A DNA stretch of 64,000 nt from Maridesulfovibrio sp. (GTDB lineage Bacteria; Desulfobacterota; Desulfovibrionia; Desulfovibrionales; Desulfovibrionaceae), in contig NZ_OY781616.1 in the NCBI RefSeq assembly GCF_963677005.1, positions 2,104,766-2,168,765 on the forward strand. The letters are read 5' to 3'. How positions within the stretch are numbered: the stretch's first letter is position 1; each line of letters starts with the position of its first letter. Below are positions 25,601 to 32,534 of the stretch, piece by piece. Under the pieces are notes generated by a model that worked only from the letters and a program-made list of their open reading frames with translations, ran no database searches and was not told where the DNA came from. The translations under genes and the position numbers were made by a program.

Positions 25601-27480
25601 TCAACCATATCTACATTTACCGACTCGGAAGTGAAGGAACTGTAGTCCAGCACATCCGTTCCTGCGCCGCCGGAGTATGAATCCGACCCCGCACTGGCTA
25701 TGAAAGTATCATCTCCGCCTGAGCCGGTAACGCTGTCAAAACCGGCACTGCCGATAACGCCCTCTATGTTGTACAGTTTGTCGTACACCACCGAGCTTGA
25801 ACCGAAATTGTTGCTAAGGTCGATGAAAAGCTGGCCGCCGGGCCCTACAAAACTGTAATCAATGAAATCAGTACCATCACCGCCGTCAATGGTATTGTCA
25901 CCGATTCCGCCGGTGATTGTATCGTTACCGTTGCCGGCGAGAATGCTGTCATTGCCTTCTCCGCCGTCTATGGTGTCGTCACCGCAGAAAGCGGTAATGG
26001 TGTCGCTACCCCCGTAGCCGTAAAAAGTCTCGTCTGCGGCTGTTCCTTCCAGATTGTCATCCCCGGAAGTTCCGAAATATATACCGTCGGAAGGAGTGGA
26101 AGTATAATCGTCCCCACTTCCTCCTCCTGCTGTGTCATCTGCATCGTCGGTGTCGTCGGTATCGTCGGTTTCCCCGGCTCCCTCATCGTCTCCATCGGTG
26201 CCGTCACCTTCTATGAGTTCGTCGATGTCCTCGTCATCTTCATCATCGTCAGGGTCATTCTGCGGGTCATTATTCGGGTCATTCACCGGGTCGGTAACCG
26301 GCTCAATCGGATCAAGCGGATCATTCACCGGATCGGCAGGATCATCATCCCCATCCTGTCCTCCCTGCTCTCCAAAGGGATCAACCGGATCGCCGGACAA
26401 CGGATCTTCCCCCAGGACCCCCATTCCGGTCGGCCCGAGTGCATATCCGCCCTGGCCGGATTCGCCTCCCAAAGGTCCGTCAGGGCCATCCTGACCGGTC
26501 GTCCCTTCAGTACCCTGCCCGGTTCCATCACCAGTTCCCTGACCGTCTTCCCCTGCCGGGTTCTGCCCTTCCGTTCCGTCAGTTACGCCCGTGTTTGTGC
26601 CGTCGCCCTCGGTTCCTTCACCTGTTCCTTCGCCGTTTCCTTCGCCGTTTCCTTCGCCCTCGGTACCTTCACCCTCAGCGCCAGTTCCTTCTCCCTCTGC
26701 GCCTTCACCTTCTACGCCATCGCCCTCGGCCCCTTCTTCACCTGTTCCTTCGCCTTCACCGCCTTCTCCATCGGCGCCGTCTCCTTCCTGACCTTCACCT
26801 TCGCCCTGCTCACCATCTTCGGGCGTTTCGTCATCGGGATTATCTTTCTGTTCTTCCTCTTCGCGTTCCCGGCGGATTTCCTCCTCCTGCTGTATCGCGG
26901 CAGGGGCAATATTCTGAAGGCCCTGCATTTCCTGAGTTGACATGGGACGTACAGGAGAAAGGGTCCCGGTAGGGGAAACATCAACAGCGGAACCGGAAAA
27001 AGACAGCAAGCGCACGCCGCCGCCGATTCCCTGAACAATCATGGCTCTGCCGCTGTGAATTTCCATTACAAAGTGCTGTTCATTACCGGAGGGGGGTATG
27101 ACATGGCCGGTTGTGGTCCCGCGTATACCGATAGTCGCAAGGGGAGAGCCGATCTTGAACCGCTCGGGATTCTGCTCGGCTATTTTACCGGTGACCATAC
27201 GAAAAGTCCCCTGCGCCATTTTGAACATAAGCGTAGGGTCAGAAGCACCGGTCGGATCGTAAGCATAGTCGTCAAGGGAAATGGAGGCGTCACCGCCCTG
27301 CGAAAGCAATGTATCGTCCGCAAAACGGATTTCAACATTGCCGCCCGCACCGGTAACCAGCTCTTCACCTCGGAAGACAGGGCTGCCAGGCTCCAGTGTA
27401 CGCAATCCTGAATCGGATTTTGCGAAAACTTCGCCGTTGGCTGCAACCACGACCCCAATGGATTGATCTGTTACAGGCAT
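22657..27480 (-). CDS. Large RTX (hemolysin-type Ca-binding repeat) protein with N-terminal FecR domain, probably type I secreted
   Basis: The 1607-residue protein has four parts. Residues 1-170 form a FecR-like beta domain (F-R-G-E-E-L-V-T-G, I-G-S-P-L-A-T-I-G-I-R-G-T-T). Residues 200-460 are a disordered linker, first Gly/Glu-rich and then Asp/Pro-rich. Residues 465-1500 hold dozens of G-G-x-G-N-D-x-U nonapeptides that fold as Ca-filled beta rolls. Residues 1500-1607 are a serralysin-type C-terminal domain ending D-D-I-E-F-V-S-D-A, suited to a type I secretion signal. There is no Sec signal peptide. A second copy of the C-terminal module lies inside, at about 1040-1140. Adhesin or biofilm roles are usual for such proteins. 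No T1SS genes are in the window. A weak ribosome site precedes the ATG. Confidence 0.9.
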   Translation of the reverse strand: MPVTDQSIGVVVAANGEVFAKSDSGLRTLEPGSPVFRGEELVTGAGGNVEIRFADDTLLSQGGDASISLDDYAYDPTGASDPTLMFKMAQGTFRMVTGKIAEQNPERFKIGSPLATIGIRGTTTGHVIPPSGNEQHFVMEIHSGRAMIVQGIGGGVRLLSFSGSAVDVSPTGTLSPVRPMSTQEMQGLQNIAPAAIQQEEEIRREREEEEQKDNPDDETPEDGEQGEGEGQEGDGADGEGGEGEGTGEEGAEGDGVEGEGAEGEGTGAEGEGTEGEGNGEGNGEGTGEGTEGDGTNTGVTDGTEGQNPAGEDGQGTGDGTGQGTEGTTGQDGPDGPLGGESGQGGYALGPTGMGVLGEDPLSGDPVDPFGEQGGQDGDDDPADPVNDPLDPIEPVTDPVNDPNNDPQNDPDDDEDDEDIDELIEGDGTDGDDEGAGETDDTDDTDDADDTAGGGSGDDYTSTPSDGIYFGTSGDDNLEGTAADETFYGYGGSDTITAFCGDDTIDGGEGNDSILAGNGNDTITGGIGDNTIDGGDGTDFIDYSFVGPGGQLFIDLSNNFGSSSVVYDKLYNIEGVIGSAGFDSVTGSGGDDTFIASAGSDSYSGGAGTDVLDYSSFTSESVNVDMVDTIGVSHSGGFDQISGIEVFKTGDGDDSFAGDAGSQTFITGAGNDSIDGGGGIDTLDYSLRNSVNISLESGAATVDGTAEVDHMTNIERIIGTDGGDEIEGSSDSADTLLGGKGNDLIAGLDGDDRIEGGDGGDTLSGGVGADTILGGDGADTISGGTGNDVLYGDTEDESESDEDDNDTISGGAGNDTIFGHSGNDTLYGDEDSDTITGGDGNDYSDGGAGDDVIVADDGNDTIVGGDGDDWLDYSYLDGTGANEGFNVTITNSGGTSTHSTGNDVISGIENLQGSEYDDFLTSQMTYVPAGGGAQTVDIIIGTISGGAGNDTIFGSYDTTSGEFLDGGDGNDTIAAHGGNDSVSGGAGIDLITGGTGDDIIDGGTGNDVISGNSGDDSILGGDGNDQIIGGTGADTIDGGAGQDTFMYNEAEGLTGEKLLNFVSADDTLYFNSSAFSASSVFMSIASSYTGSLAGLASGPAFIYDGDGNLWYDSNGGDSGSAVLITNVSGDALTVDNITVGGAAIAEATLTSVSLDGTTGNDSYDGTAGDDYLAGAGGDDTLFGLDGDDTLLGGSGADSISGGGGNDTMSGGDGVDSIDGGDGTDFVSYADDTSGVTVNLQTGQALANDTVDYISSVEGIIGGSGNDSLTGSTTVSNIFCPGEGDDSIAGGDSLDDTLDYSQRSDGVVVVMSDGTAALGPSEAPTETDTFSGIENIIGTSAADSITGTDDANVLDGGGGNDTIDAWGGDDTVAGGDGNNSLSGGDGYDWLDYSWLEDGSGVDMSVWTAAHGSGVDEISSFEGIIGSDFGDTLTGDSNGSFVPTLIGGGGDDYLLLTDGGGHLLGGDGNDLLSGAGNDDTLVGGSGNDTLSGGSGSDTLTGGDGADKFYYFSPGDDLCCGEDTVTDFDSSEGDKFTFCTDFGFSSEKLFAEVAGYSGTISGASGSYYIWDSTNSKLIYDPDVQNSGDEMTVALLSSGSVGEDDIEFVSDA
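22981..26088 (-). repeat. RTX nonapeptide repeat array (coding)
   Basis: This part of the RTX gene encodes many diverged 9-residue G-G-x-G-x-D-x-U units in clusters, separated by beta spacers such as L-D-Y-S and I-E-N-I-I-G. The repeats are recognisable in protein but only loosely conserved in DNA. Confidence 0.9.
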
Positions 27481-27709
27481 AATTCATGCTCACTGTTATC
27501 TATTTCATTATTAGACTATATATCACTCAAAACAAAAGTCAATGAATGAATAAAATTCATCTATGTTTTTTAACAGCGGGTGGAAATGTACCGAAAAACA
27601 AATCTATTGTTAAAGATATAACAACTTCATAAATACAAAATATTATCATTAAAACAAAATAAACACACAAAATATATTCTTACTGCATTTTATACATGTA
27701 CATAAGAAC
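27481..27709. other. AT-rich upstream region of the RTX gene
   Basis: The region is strikingly rich in A and T with long A/T runs, unlike its surroundings. It must contain the RTX promoter and could be a target for H-NS-like or other AT-selective silencing. No gene or clear sigma-70 pair was identified. Confidence 0.45.
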
Positions 27710-27753
27710 AAAAGCCTCCGTGTTTTCAACTTACTGAAAACACGGAGGCTTTT
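27710..27753 (-). terminator. Strong bidirectional terminator after lgt
   Basis: A perfect 19-bp stem (AAAAGCCTCCGTGTTTTCA and its complement) with a 6-base loop has A-rich and T-rich flanks, so it can act in both directions. It lies 24 bp after the lgt stop. Confidence 0.93.
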
Positions 27754-27777
27754 AACAAAATTCTAATGAGTTGATAT

Positions 27778-28587
27778 CTAATCTGTAGCAGCAGGAGGAA
27801 TAACACCTTTCCTCGCACCCCAGATAAACAGCGCAAGCCCGGCAAGGATCATGGGTACGCAAAGCAACTGCCCCATGGTAAGCCAGCCGAAGGCTATGAA
27901 TCCCAACTGGGGGTCCGGCTGGCGGAAGAATTCCACAAATGCGCGGAAGAAACCGTAGCCGATAAGGAAAAGGCCGGTTGTGGTCCCGCGAGGGCGCGGT
28001 TTGGAAGACCAGAACCACAGGATGAGAAAAAGGGTCAGCCCTTCAAGACCGCCCTCGTAAAGCTGTGAAGGATGGCGAGGAAGACTTCCGGCATGCCGAT
28101 CGGGGAAAACCATCCCCCAGGGCACATCCGTTACCCTGCCCCAAAGCTCTCCATTGATGAAATTGCCCATGCGCCCGCAAAGCAGTCCCAGCGGAGCAAG
28201 CGGAACCAGGAAATCTCCGACATCCAGTGTGGTGCGTCCGGTTGATTTTGCAAACCGCCACGCGACGATAGCTACACCGACCGCACCGCCGTGAAAAGAC
28301 ATCCCGCCCTTCCAGACAGCCACAATATCAGCCGGGTGCGCCAGAAAATAGCCCGGCTCATAGATAAGGCAGTATCCGAGACGAGCACCCAGAACAAGAC
28401 CTACAACAAGCCAGGTAATAAGGTCGTCTACCTGCTGCGCGGTCCAGTTGTTCGTAGGCCTGGAAGCCCTGTAGCGTCCCAGGAGCCAGGCAATGGCAAA
28501 ACCTATCATGTACATAAGCCCGTACCAGTTCGCCTTGAGCGGGCCGATACGGAATGCCACGGTATCAAATTCAGGAAGTACAATCAT
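27778..28587 (-). CDS. lgt: Phosphatidylglycerol:prolipoprotein diacylglyceryl transferase
   Basis: The start ATG at 28587 follows GGTGG and gives 269 residues; an in-frame ATG at 28611 lacks a ribosome site. The protein has about seven membrane segments and the Lgt signature G-R-M-G-N-F-I-N-G-E-L-W-G-R, plus Y-G-L-M-Y and H-P-S-Q-L-Y-E. It moves a diacylglyceryl group from phosphatidylglycerol to the lipobox cysteine of prolipoproteins, the first step of lipoprotein maturation. At least five lipoprotein genes in this window would be substrates. Confidence 0.95.
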   Translation of the reverse strand: MIVLPEFDTVAFRIGPLKANWYGLMYMIGFAIAWLLGRYRASRPTNNWTAQQVDDLITWLVVGLVLGARLGYCLIYEPGYFLAHPADIVAVWKGGMSFHGGAVGVAIVAWRFAKSTGRTTLDVGDFLVPLAPLGLLCGRMGNFINGELWGRVTDVPWGMVFPDRHAGSLPRHPSQLYEGGLEGLTLFLILWFWSSKPRPRGTTTGLFLIGYGFFRAFVEFFRQPDPQLGFIAFGWLTMGQLLCVPMILAGLALFIWGARKGVIPPAATD

Positions 28588-28697
28588 AGCAACCACCATG
28601 TTCATTAACATTTAAAACAAAAAAACAGTCCGGAGCGGTCTATTTTTCCAGAACAAATTCAGGTACAATCTGAACAGAGGAAATACAAGGAAATCCC

Positions 28698-29444
28698 ATG
28701 GAAGAACAAAAAGATTTTGATATCCTGGAAATGCCGGCAGAAGGTCTGGCCGCCTACTGGCTTTCTATCAAGAAACTTATCGATGTAAAGCGCAACAAGG
28801 AAATTCTTGAGGAAGAAATCCGCTATACAAGAGAGCCTTTCATCAAATTTCTGCTGGAAACAGCGTTCTCGGACATGGATCAGGATCTTGTTCGCAGGCT
28901 TGCCGAGTCCAAAATAAAAACTCTTGCCGGAGAATACGAACGCAAGCTCTCCATCATGCAGATTGCCCTGCTGGCCATGTCATCCCAGGAAAACCCGCGC
29001 ATATCTTTTGTCCGCATGGCCTCGCAGTATCCCGTTTCAGTCATTTCCGAAAAAAAAGCCTTCACGCTGGCACACGGGCTTTTGGACGGAAAAAAAGAAG
29101 GGAATTCCGACCAGACCCTTCTCCTGGAATTCGATCATAAGCTGCAGCCGGACAGACTTATGGTCAAGCTGCTTTTCCACATAATCCTCAGCCGCAAAGA
29201 AGGCAAACACCAGCTTGAACAACTGGTCCCGCACATCAAAATTCCTTTCTACGCAAATGGCATGACTCAGGTAATTGACGGATTCGACCACAGAGTGCTC
29301 AAGTCAAACCTGACCATGCAGGCAAAACAGATACAGAGTTATTCGGAGAGAAAAATGGAAATGGCGGCAGAAATGTGCCTCGCCATACGGCAAAAGCTCA
29401 GCTACGATGAGATATTCCGCATTGCGCGGGCATTCATGCCCTGA
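28698..29444 (+). CDS. Unrecognised cytosolic protein, 248 residues
   Basis: I do not recognise this protein. It has no signal peptide and no membrane segment. It is predicted to be mostly helical and charged, with an acidic N terminus (M-E-E-Q-K-D-F-D-I-L-E) and a heptad-like C-terminal half. AAGGAA precedes the ATG, the codon use matches neighbouring genes, and it is divergent from lgt and convergent with dsrN, so it is very likely a real gene. No intrinsic terminator was seen between it and dsrN (60 bp). Confidence 0.7.
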   Translation: MEEQKDFDILEMPAEGLAAYWLSIKKLIDVKRNKEILEEEIRYTREPFIKFLLETAFSDMDQDLVRRLAESKIKTLAGEYERKLSIMQIALLAMSSQENPRISFVRMASQYPVSVISEKKAFTLAHGLLDGKKEGNSDQTLLLEFDHKLQPDRLMVKLLFHIILSRKEGKHQLEQLVPHIKIPFYANGMTQVIDGFDHRVLKSNLTMQAKQIQSYSERKMEMAAEMCLAIRQKLSYDEIFRIARAFMP

Positions 29445-29504
29445 CACTGATCCTCCATAGAGCGGACCAGATGTTAAGTATCGAATCCCATCAACACGGC
29501 CCTA

Positions 29505-30896
29505 TCAAATTCGACTGCGCCTGAATTCTGCAGCCGCCCGCACGAAATTTCCGGCCCAGCACGGAACCCCCATGGCATGTATATGGTTGTACCCGGCATA
29601 AACATTACCGTGAACCATCCCGTCACGCCCGTTGGCCATTCCTTTTCCGCGGTCCAGTTCAAGAGCATAAACTGGCTGAGCCTCCATGTTGTCAACACAC
29701 AGAGAGTAATGGAACTCATGCCCCGGAACGGTTGTTCCCACCGGGAAAAACGGATTTTCATGGACGATACGGCCTTCCGTGTATCCCAATCCCTGAGGAC
29801 GTTTGCAAAGTCTGGTCGAGAGGTCCAGAACTCCGGACATCGGATATTTCCGCCCCTCATACTCGACATCCCTGCCCAGATACATGAACCCGCCGCATTC
29901 CGCAAAAACAGGCATACCGGAATCCGCCAGTGCGCGGACATGGTTGCGGATAAGAGTGTTGCCGGAAATCTCATCGGCCAGAGTTTCCGGGAATCCGCCG
30001 CCGAGATAAAGGCCGTCCATTTCCGGCCACGGCTCTGATGCGAAAAGGGACACCTCTATGACTTCGGCACCGGCTCTGCGCAGGGCTTCAAGGTTCTCCT
30101 CGTAATAGAACCAGATGGCCTCATCACGCACAACCCCGATGACCGGTTTTTCGTCACTGCCTACTTCTATACCGGTCCAGGGCGATTCGTGCGGGACCGT
30201 ATCCTCAACCACGTCTGATGCAATGCTGTACACAGCATCAAGGTCGATACAGTCGCTGGCCATCTGTCCGAGCGTATCAAGAGCCTTTTCCACCGCATCG
30301 TATTCGGTATTGGAAACAAGGCCCATATGACGCTCGGGGATAGGATTTTCCCTGAATTTCGGGAGCATTCCGATGACGGGAATGTCGGTATAGGTTTCGA
30401 TAGAACTTTGCAGTATATTGCGGTGCCGTTCACCTGCTGTGCGGTTCAGAATCACCCCGGCAAGGTTGAATCCTTCTTCGAAAGCCTTGCATCCGGCGAC
30501 AATGGCCGCGACAGTGCGGGTCATCTTGGTGCAGTCTATGATGAGAATGACAGGAGCCTTTATTTTCCGGGCCAGTTCAGCAGTGGAGCACGATCCTTCC
30601 ACGTCCTTGCCGTCATACAAACCCCTGTTCCCCTCCACTATGGAGATATGGGCACCCCGCCCCTTCTCCAGAAAAAGGGCTTTGAGCCGGTCATCCGGCA
30701 TGAGGAACGGGTCAAGATTTGTGGCATACCGCCCAGCGGCAAGGCCGAGCCATCTGGCATCAATGTAGTCGGGCCCTTTCTTGAAGGGCTTCACATCAAA
30801 ACCCTGATTCCTGAATGCGCGGCAGAGTCCAAGAGAGACAATCGTCTTTCCTGTGCCGCCGCTCAGCCCGGCCAAAACTATACGAGGAAAATTCAT
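29505..30896 (-). CDS. dsrN: CbiA/CobB-family a,c-diamide synthase; by position DsrN (siroheme amidase)
   Basis: The 463-residue protein has the two-domain layout of cobyrinate a,c-diamide synthase. An N-terminal dethiobiotin-synthetase-like ATPase shows G-L-S-G-G-T-G-K-T. A C-terminal type I glutamine amidotransferase shows G-G-G-F-P-E, the nucleophile in F-A-E-C-G-G-F-M-Y-L (about 335) and His in G-H-E-F-H-Y. In sulfate reducers and phototrophic sulfur bacteria the family member next to dsr genes (DsrN) is thought to amidate siroheme for sulfite reductase. Cobyrinate amidation is the alternative, since cbiG and cbiH are also in the window. It is separated from dsrD by a terminator. Confidence 0.85.
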   Translation of the reverse strand: MNFPRIVLAGLSGGTGKTIVSLGLCRAFRNQGFDVKPFKKGPDYIDARWLGLAAGRYATNLDPFLMPDDRLKALFLEKGRGAHISIVEGNRGLYDGKDVEGSCSTAELARKIKAPVILIIDCTKMTRTVAAIVAGCKAFEEGFNLAGVILNRTAGERHRNILQSSIETYTDIPVIGMLPKFRENPIPERHMGLVSNTEYDAVEKALDTLGQMASDCIDLDAVYSIASDVVEDTVPHESPWTGIEVGSDEKPVIGVVRDEAIWFYYEENLEALRRAGAEVIEVSLFASEPWPEMDGLYLGGGFPETLADEISGNTLIRNHVRALADSGMPVFAECGGFMYLGRDVEYEGRKYPMSGVLDLSTRLCKRPQGLGYTEGRIVHENPFFPVGTTVPGHEFHYSLCVDNMEAQPVYALELDRGKGMANGRDGMVHGNVYAGYNHIHAMGVPCWAGNFVRAAAEFRRSRI

Positions 30897-30938
30897 CTGA
30901 TGATTACACCCTGCGGTTTATTTCTTGTACACACAAGG

Positions 30939-30977
30939 GTTTCACTAGTGTTTACACGCGAAAAAGACAAGTGAAAC
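30939..30977. promoter_or_regulatory. Inverted repeat upstream of dsrN
   Basis: GTTTCACT (30939-30946) and AGTGAAAC (30970-30977) form a perfect 8-bp inverted repeat 23 bp apart, 43 bp before the dsrN start. Next to it CTTGT-acac-ACAAG is a smaller one. They could be regulator half-sites or an RNA stem; the evidence is only the symmetry. Confidence 0.35.
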
Positions 30978-31008
30978 GACACCCGGCGATATTGCTGAAA
31001 TCTAAAAA

Positions 31009-31039
31009 AAATGCCTTGTCCACATGGGACAAGGCATTT
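31009..31039 (-). terminator. Terminator of dsrABD
   Basis: AAATGCCTTGTCC pairs with GGACAAGGCATTT (13 bp, 5-base loop), followed on the minus strand by a long T-run. It lies 21 bp after the dsrD stop and separates dsrD from dsrN. Confidence 0.93.
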
Positions 31040-31060
31040 GAAAGTCCAGTAGCACAAAGA

Positions 31061-31309
31061 TTAATCTTCGTGTTCAGCTGCACCCTGCTTACCGGCACCG
31101 GCCTTACCGTACATGGTGGTGCTGCCGGAAGACCAGTATTCGACTTTTTCTTCTTTAACGAGCGCGGTCAGAACTTTTTTAACTTCGCGACCTTTTGCAT
31201 CGGGAAAAAGTTTGGTGAAATCATTGAAGTAGAATTTGCTCTTGGCGCCGGTTTTCTCGTCAAGATACTTCATTATTACTTCTTTTGCGGATTCCATTTC
31301 GATCGGCAT
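31061..31309 (-). CDS. dsrD: DsrD, winged-helix accessory protein of sulfite reduction
   Basis: The 82-residue protein has the conserved DsrD core K-S-K-F-Y-F-N-D-F and the tail E-Y-W-S-S-G-S-T-T-M-Y-G. It folds as a winged helix. Recent work on the family describes it as an activator of DsrAB rather than a DNA-binding protein. AAGGGG precedes the ATG at 31309; an internal ATG four codons later would give the 78-residue form usual in the genus. It is third in the dsr operon, 64 bp after dsrB, behind an intercistronic hairpin. Confidence 0.94.
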   Translation of the reverse strand: MPIEMESAKEVIMKYLDEKTGAKSKFYFNDFTKLFPDAKGREVKKVLTALVKEEKVEYWSSGSTTMYGKAGAGKQGAAEHED

Positions 31310-31331
31310 AATAAGCCCCTTATTGTATAAG

Positions 31332-31356
31332 GGGCGCGACGAAATGCCGCGCCCCG
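31332..31356 (-). promoter_or_regulatory. Intercistronic hairpin between dsrB and dsrD
   Basis: GGGGCGCG and CGCGCCCC form a perfect 8-bp G/C stem with a 9-base loop, followed on the minus strand by TTATAC rather than a T-run. It could stall RNA polymerase, protect the dsrAB message from 3' exonucleases, or set the dsrD level. Confidence 0.65.
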
Positions 31357-31373
31357 TAGTTCTCTATTCTTAA

Positions 31374-32519
31374 TTAGAACTTGAACTGAGTGGACTGACG
31401 CCAGGTGTAATAAGCGGGATCACGGAAGTCATCGATGAGGTGAGGAGTGAACTCCAGACCGGTCTTTTCGAAGAAACGTTCCCAGCCAATACGCTCTGCC
31501 CAGTCACCCAGACGTTCGTACTTGTTGGCATCAGCTTTGTAAACGTCCACAATCTTGCGGATAGTTTTAGTAAGTGTTGGCCAACGGGGAGGTTCGTTAG
31601 GAATGAACGCAACTACAACCTTGGAGAACTTGGGCATGCTGATACGGTTGGAAACCTTACCACCAACCATCAGTGCGATACCGTCACCTTCCTTATCGGA
31701 AAGGGGCAGGGAGGGGCACATGGTGTAGCAGTTACCGCAGTACATGCAGCGTTCTTCCTTAATGGCAACAGTCTTGTAGGACTTACCGTCAACTTCGACC
31801 TTGGAAGGACGAACAGCGCCGGTAGGACAAGCTGCGACAGCCAGAGGAATTTCGCAGAGGTTGTCGAGGTATTCGTGGTCAATGATGGGGGGCTTGCGGT
31901 GGATACCGACAACAGCGATATCGGAGCAGTGGCAAGCACCACACATGTTCAGACAGCATGCAACAGCGATGCGCACGGGGGCAGGCATGTTGTGGCCGAC
32001 GAACTCATCAAACATTTCGTCCATGATGACCTTAACAGTACCGGAAGCATCGGTTGCGGGGGTGTGGCAGTGAACCCAACCCTGAGTGTGAACGATGTTG
32101 GAGATACCGGCACCGGTACCGCCGACGGGGAACTTGTATGAACCACCGGCAAACTTGCGGGAAAGAAGATCCTCTTTCATCGCAACCATTTTGTCCTTGG
32201 CATCAACCATGAACTCAACGTTGTTACGGGTGGTGAAACGGAGGTAACCGTCACAATATTTGTCGGCAATTTCACACATTTCGCGCAGAAGAGTGATACT
32301 CATGAGACGAGCGGTACCGCAACGGACGGTGTATACTTCATCTCCGGATTCTGCAACGTGAACCAGTACGCCCGGTTCAATGATTTCGTGATATTTCCAT
32401 TTGCCGTAGTTAGCTTTGATAACCGGGGGCAGGAACTCGTTAAAGTCACGAGGTCCAATGTCCGAAATCCGGTTTTCCATCGGTTTGTCTGGATTGTAGC
32501 CAGATGAAACGAACGCCAT
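31374..32519 (-). CDS. dsrB: Dissimilatory sulfite reductase beta subunit
   Basis: The 381-residue subunit carries the siroheme-[4Fe-4S] ligand cysteines in [15 protein letters not shown] and a ferredoxin domain [12 protein letters not shown]. With DsrA it forms the alpha2-beta2 core that reduces sulfite, handing the product on as a DsrC trisulfide. In known structures the catalytic siroheme is in the beta subunit. The gene begins 15 bp after dsrA with GGAGG and is very close to Desulfovibrio homologs in length and motifs. DsrC is not in the window. Confidence 0.97.
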   Translation of the reverse strand: MAFVSSGYNPDKPMENRISDIGPRDFNEFLPPVIKANYGKWKYHEIIEPGVLVHVAESGDEVYTVRCGTARLMSITLLREMCEIADKYCDGYLRFTTRNNVEFMVDAKDKMVAMKEDLLSRKFAGGSYKFPVGGTGAGISNIVHTQGWVHCHTPATDASGTVKVIMDEMFDEFVGHNMPAPVRIAVACCLNMCGACHCSDIAVVGIHRKPPIIDHEYLDNLCEIPLAVAACPTGAVRPSKVEVDGKSYKTVAIKEERCMYCGNCYTMCPSLPLSDKEGDGIALMVGGKVSNRISMPKFSKVVVAFIPNEPPRWPTLTKTIRKIVDVYKADANKYERLGDWAERIGWERFFEKTGLEFTPHLIDDFRDPAYYTWRQSTQFKF

Positions 32520-32534
32520 GTCTGTCCTCCCGTA

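Noticed and set aside
22981..26088. Dense short repeats considered as a possible CRISPR array
   Set aside because: The repeats are in frame, encode RTX nonapeptides, are diverged in DNA and have no unique spacers of constant length.
26132..26972. Ser/Pro/Arg-rich open frames on the plus strand
   Set aside because: They are shadows of the low-complexity linker of the RTX gene.
22657..27480. Search for type I secretion genes beside the RTX gene
   Set aside because: Neighbours on both sides are unrelated (small membrane protein, lgt); no ABC exporter, membrane-fusion or TolC-like gene is in the window.
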